Positions 62,795 to 64,000 of a stretch of 64,000 bases of DNA are shown here, piece after piece. The stretch spans positions 26,079,233 to 26,143,232 of the forward strand of contig OW285188.1 in the NCBI GenBank assembly GCA_935421135.1, read 5' to 3'. The DNA comes from Bugulina stolonifera (Eukaryota; Bryozoa; Gymnolaemata; Cheilostomatida; Bugulidae). Positions within the stretch are counted from its first letter, which is position 1, and the number at the start of each line of letters is the position of its first letter. The notes beneath the pieces were generated by a model. The model saw only the letters and a program-made list of their open reading frames with translations. It was not told the DNA's origin and did not search any database. Position numbers and translations under genes: made by a program.

Positions 62795-64000
62795 CTAGGT
62801 AGACTCAGAAGTTGCTTCCACTTGCTTCGTTTCCTCCTCGTCCTTGTCTTTCCAGTATTGATAATTCTTCTGCAGCTGGTCGGTTATTTCGGGAATGTCG
62901 AGGAATGCTGTTTTACGAAAGTAAAAAATGAATTATTGCAAGCATTAAAAGACTATTTTGTAAACACCATCTGAATGATGGCTTGTAAATCAGTACATTC
63001 AATATTATTCTATGCTACAGAGTGTTTGTTATTTTTACTAATTATGTGTATGCTAGTAGTAGCAAGTCACTTTGGCCTAGACCGCAATCAACACACCTTA
63101 TATTCTATAGTAAACATGCCTTCTAATAGCTCTATCAAGGCCAAGTTATCCCTCTAACACAAGGCTCCCAACTCCTGCCAAAATGTTCAGTAATTTGGAG
63201 TTGTATACTCTTTAATTCACTGTAATTCATCCTGATCTGATAGCAATGTTGTTTGTTATAAGTTTAAATTTGATACGCTGAAATGAGCTAGTGTCAAACT
63301 CCAAGGGGGAAAACTTTGAATAAATCATACTGGAAGAGCATGACTAGCATTGGGTGGATAATAATGGGGAAGTCTGTGCATTCACTAAAAACAGCAATGC
63401 ACATGTCAAGTATACCTGGAAACTCCACGTTAATTTAGATGAACACGAGTCACAAAAAACCTACCATCCCAGTGTTCAAACATGTTCAGAAGGAACACTT
63501 CCATAAATTTGTACTGTGATTGAGGTATACTGCAGGTACGTCTGTCAAAGTGAGGCATCACAACTGGTAGATTCTTACTCCGTTCAAGGTCGGTCTGAAA
63601 AACAGGAAATATCCATGTTTGCGGACACGTGATATGATGCATGAATAAGCTTGCTGATTACTGCTGATGACATTTGAAGGTTGAATAGTAATTCTGGACT
63701 AGTAGGCATGCATTTGGAATAGTTCATGTAGTTTATTATAATATAATCAGTGATTACTTTACACATTTACATGTACATGTACTTCTCTATAAGTGCAGTA
63801 ATTATTATAAACAAGTAAGACACACTCAGCCACTAGTAACATTATCGGCAGATATAAGATAGTAGTACCTGCTGGAAATACTCCTCAGCTATCCTTTCTG
63901 CCCACACTGTCATCAAATGCGTTTCTCTGGCTGGATTGGAGACATCTGCACATTTTATCACCATACGCAGAATCTGTTTGCGGTTCTCTTGAAGGTCAAC
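62795..64000 (-). CDS. PDE8: PDE8-type cyclic nucleotide phosphodiesterase, C-terminal exons (partial)
   Basis: Three exons at the 3' end of a gene that continues past the window: 63869 to beyond 64000, 63594-63465, 62907-62795, phases consistent. They encode the end of the PDEase_I catalytic domain. [11 protein letters not shown] carries the conserved metal-site aspartate. [20 protein letters not shown] followed by YKFME carries the glutamine that contacts the nucleotide base. The tail [19 protein letters not shown] is close to the PDE8 ending. The PVVMP-FDR-TCSIP stretch separates PDE8 from PDE4, PDE7 and PDE11. PDE8 enzymes are high-affinity, IBMX-insensitive cAMP hydrolases. Converges on ELOA. 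Confidence 0.93.

Overview
The window is eukaryotic and animal. It has GT-AG introns, seven spliced genes whose reconstructed products match conserved animal or eukaryotic families from end to end, AT-rich intergenic DNA, hAT and non-LTR transposon remnants, a tRNA-derived SINE and very many minisatellites. Small introns, tight gene spacing and the recurrent palindrome TACATGTA suit a compact marine invertebrate genome. I would guess a demosponge, but only at low confidence.

Layout. 0.9-1.9 kb: ankyrin-repeat gene (minus) with a frameshift. 4.3-10.7 kb: MRPL3 (minus, 8 exons). 11.4-12.6 kb: non-LTR retrotransposon debris. 12.8-17.5 kb: a decayed hAT element that keeps its 8-bp target duplication. 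18.7-23.3 kb: URI1 (plus, 8 exons). 23.7-27.1 kb: LRR/coiled-coil gene (minus, 9 exons). 27.5-35.1 kb: WDR75 (plus, 18 exons). 35.2-44.2 kb: MED24 (minus, 19 exons). 47.1-47.5 kb: single-exon OB-fold-like ORF, possibly TEN1. 47.9-49.4 kb: fold-back elements and a 304-bp tandem duplication. 50.7-60.9 kb: elongin A (plus, 10 exons) with transposon remnants filling its first intron. 62.8-64.0 kb: 3' end of a PDE8-type phosphodiesterase (minus, runs off the window).

I rebuilt exon chains by hand from splice sites, phase and family conservation. MRPL3 (389 aa), URI1 (379), the LRR protein (424), WDR75 (867), MED24 (954) and elongin A (1078) each give one uninterrupted frame with matching phases. 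Several products are nuclear gene-expression factors: URI1 (RNA polymerase assembly), WDR75 (pre-rRNA transcription and SSU processing), MED24 (Mediator) and elongin A (elongation/ubiquitin ligase). MRPL3 is mitochondrial translation. I see no operon-like logic, only tight head-to-head (LRR/WDR75) and tail-to-tail (URI1/LRR, WDR75/MED24, ELOA/PDE8) packing.

The most unusual signal is a habit of the tandem repeats. Many arrays lie at exon-intron junctions, and some amplify the splice site itself: about 14 copies of the URI1 exon-2 end plus its 5' splice site, about 10 copies of a MED24 3' splice-site sequence, and three serial GTAAGTA donors in WDR75. In MRPL3 a 52-bp array of about 40 units continues the exon-3 reading frame for hundreds of codons without a stop.
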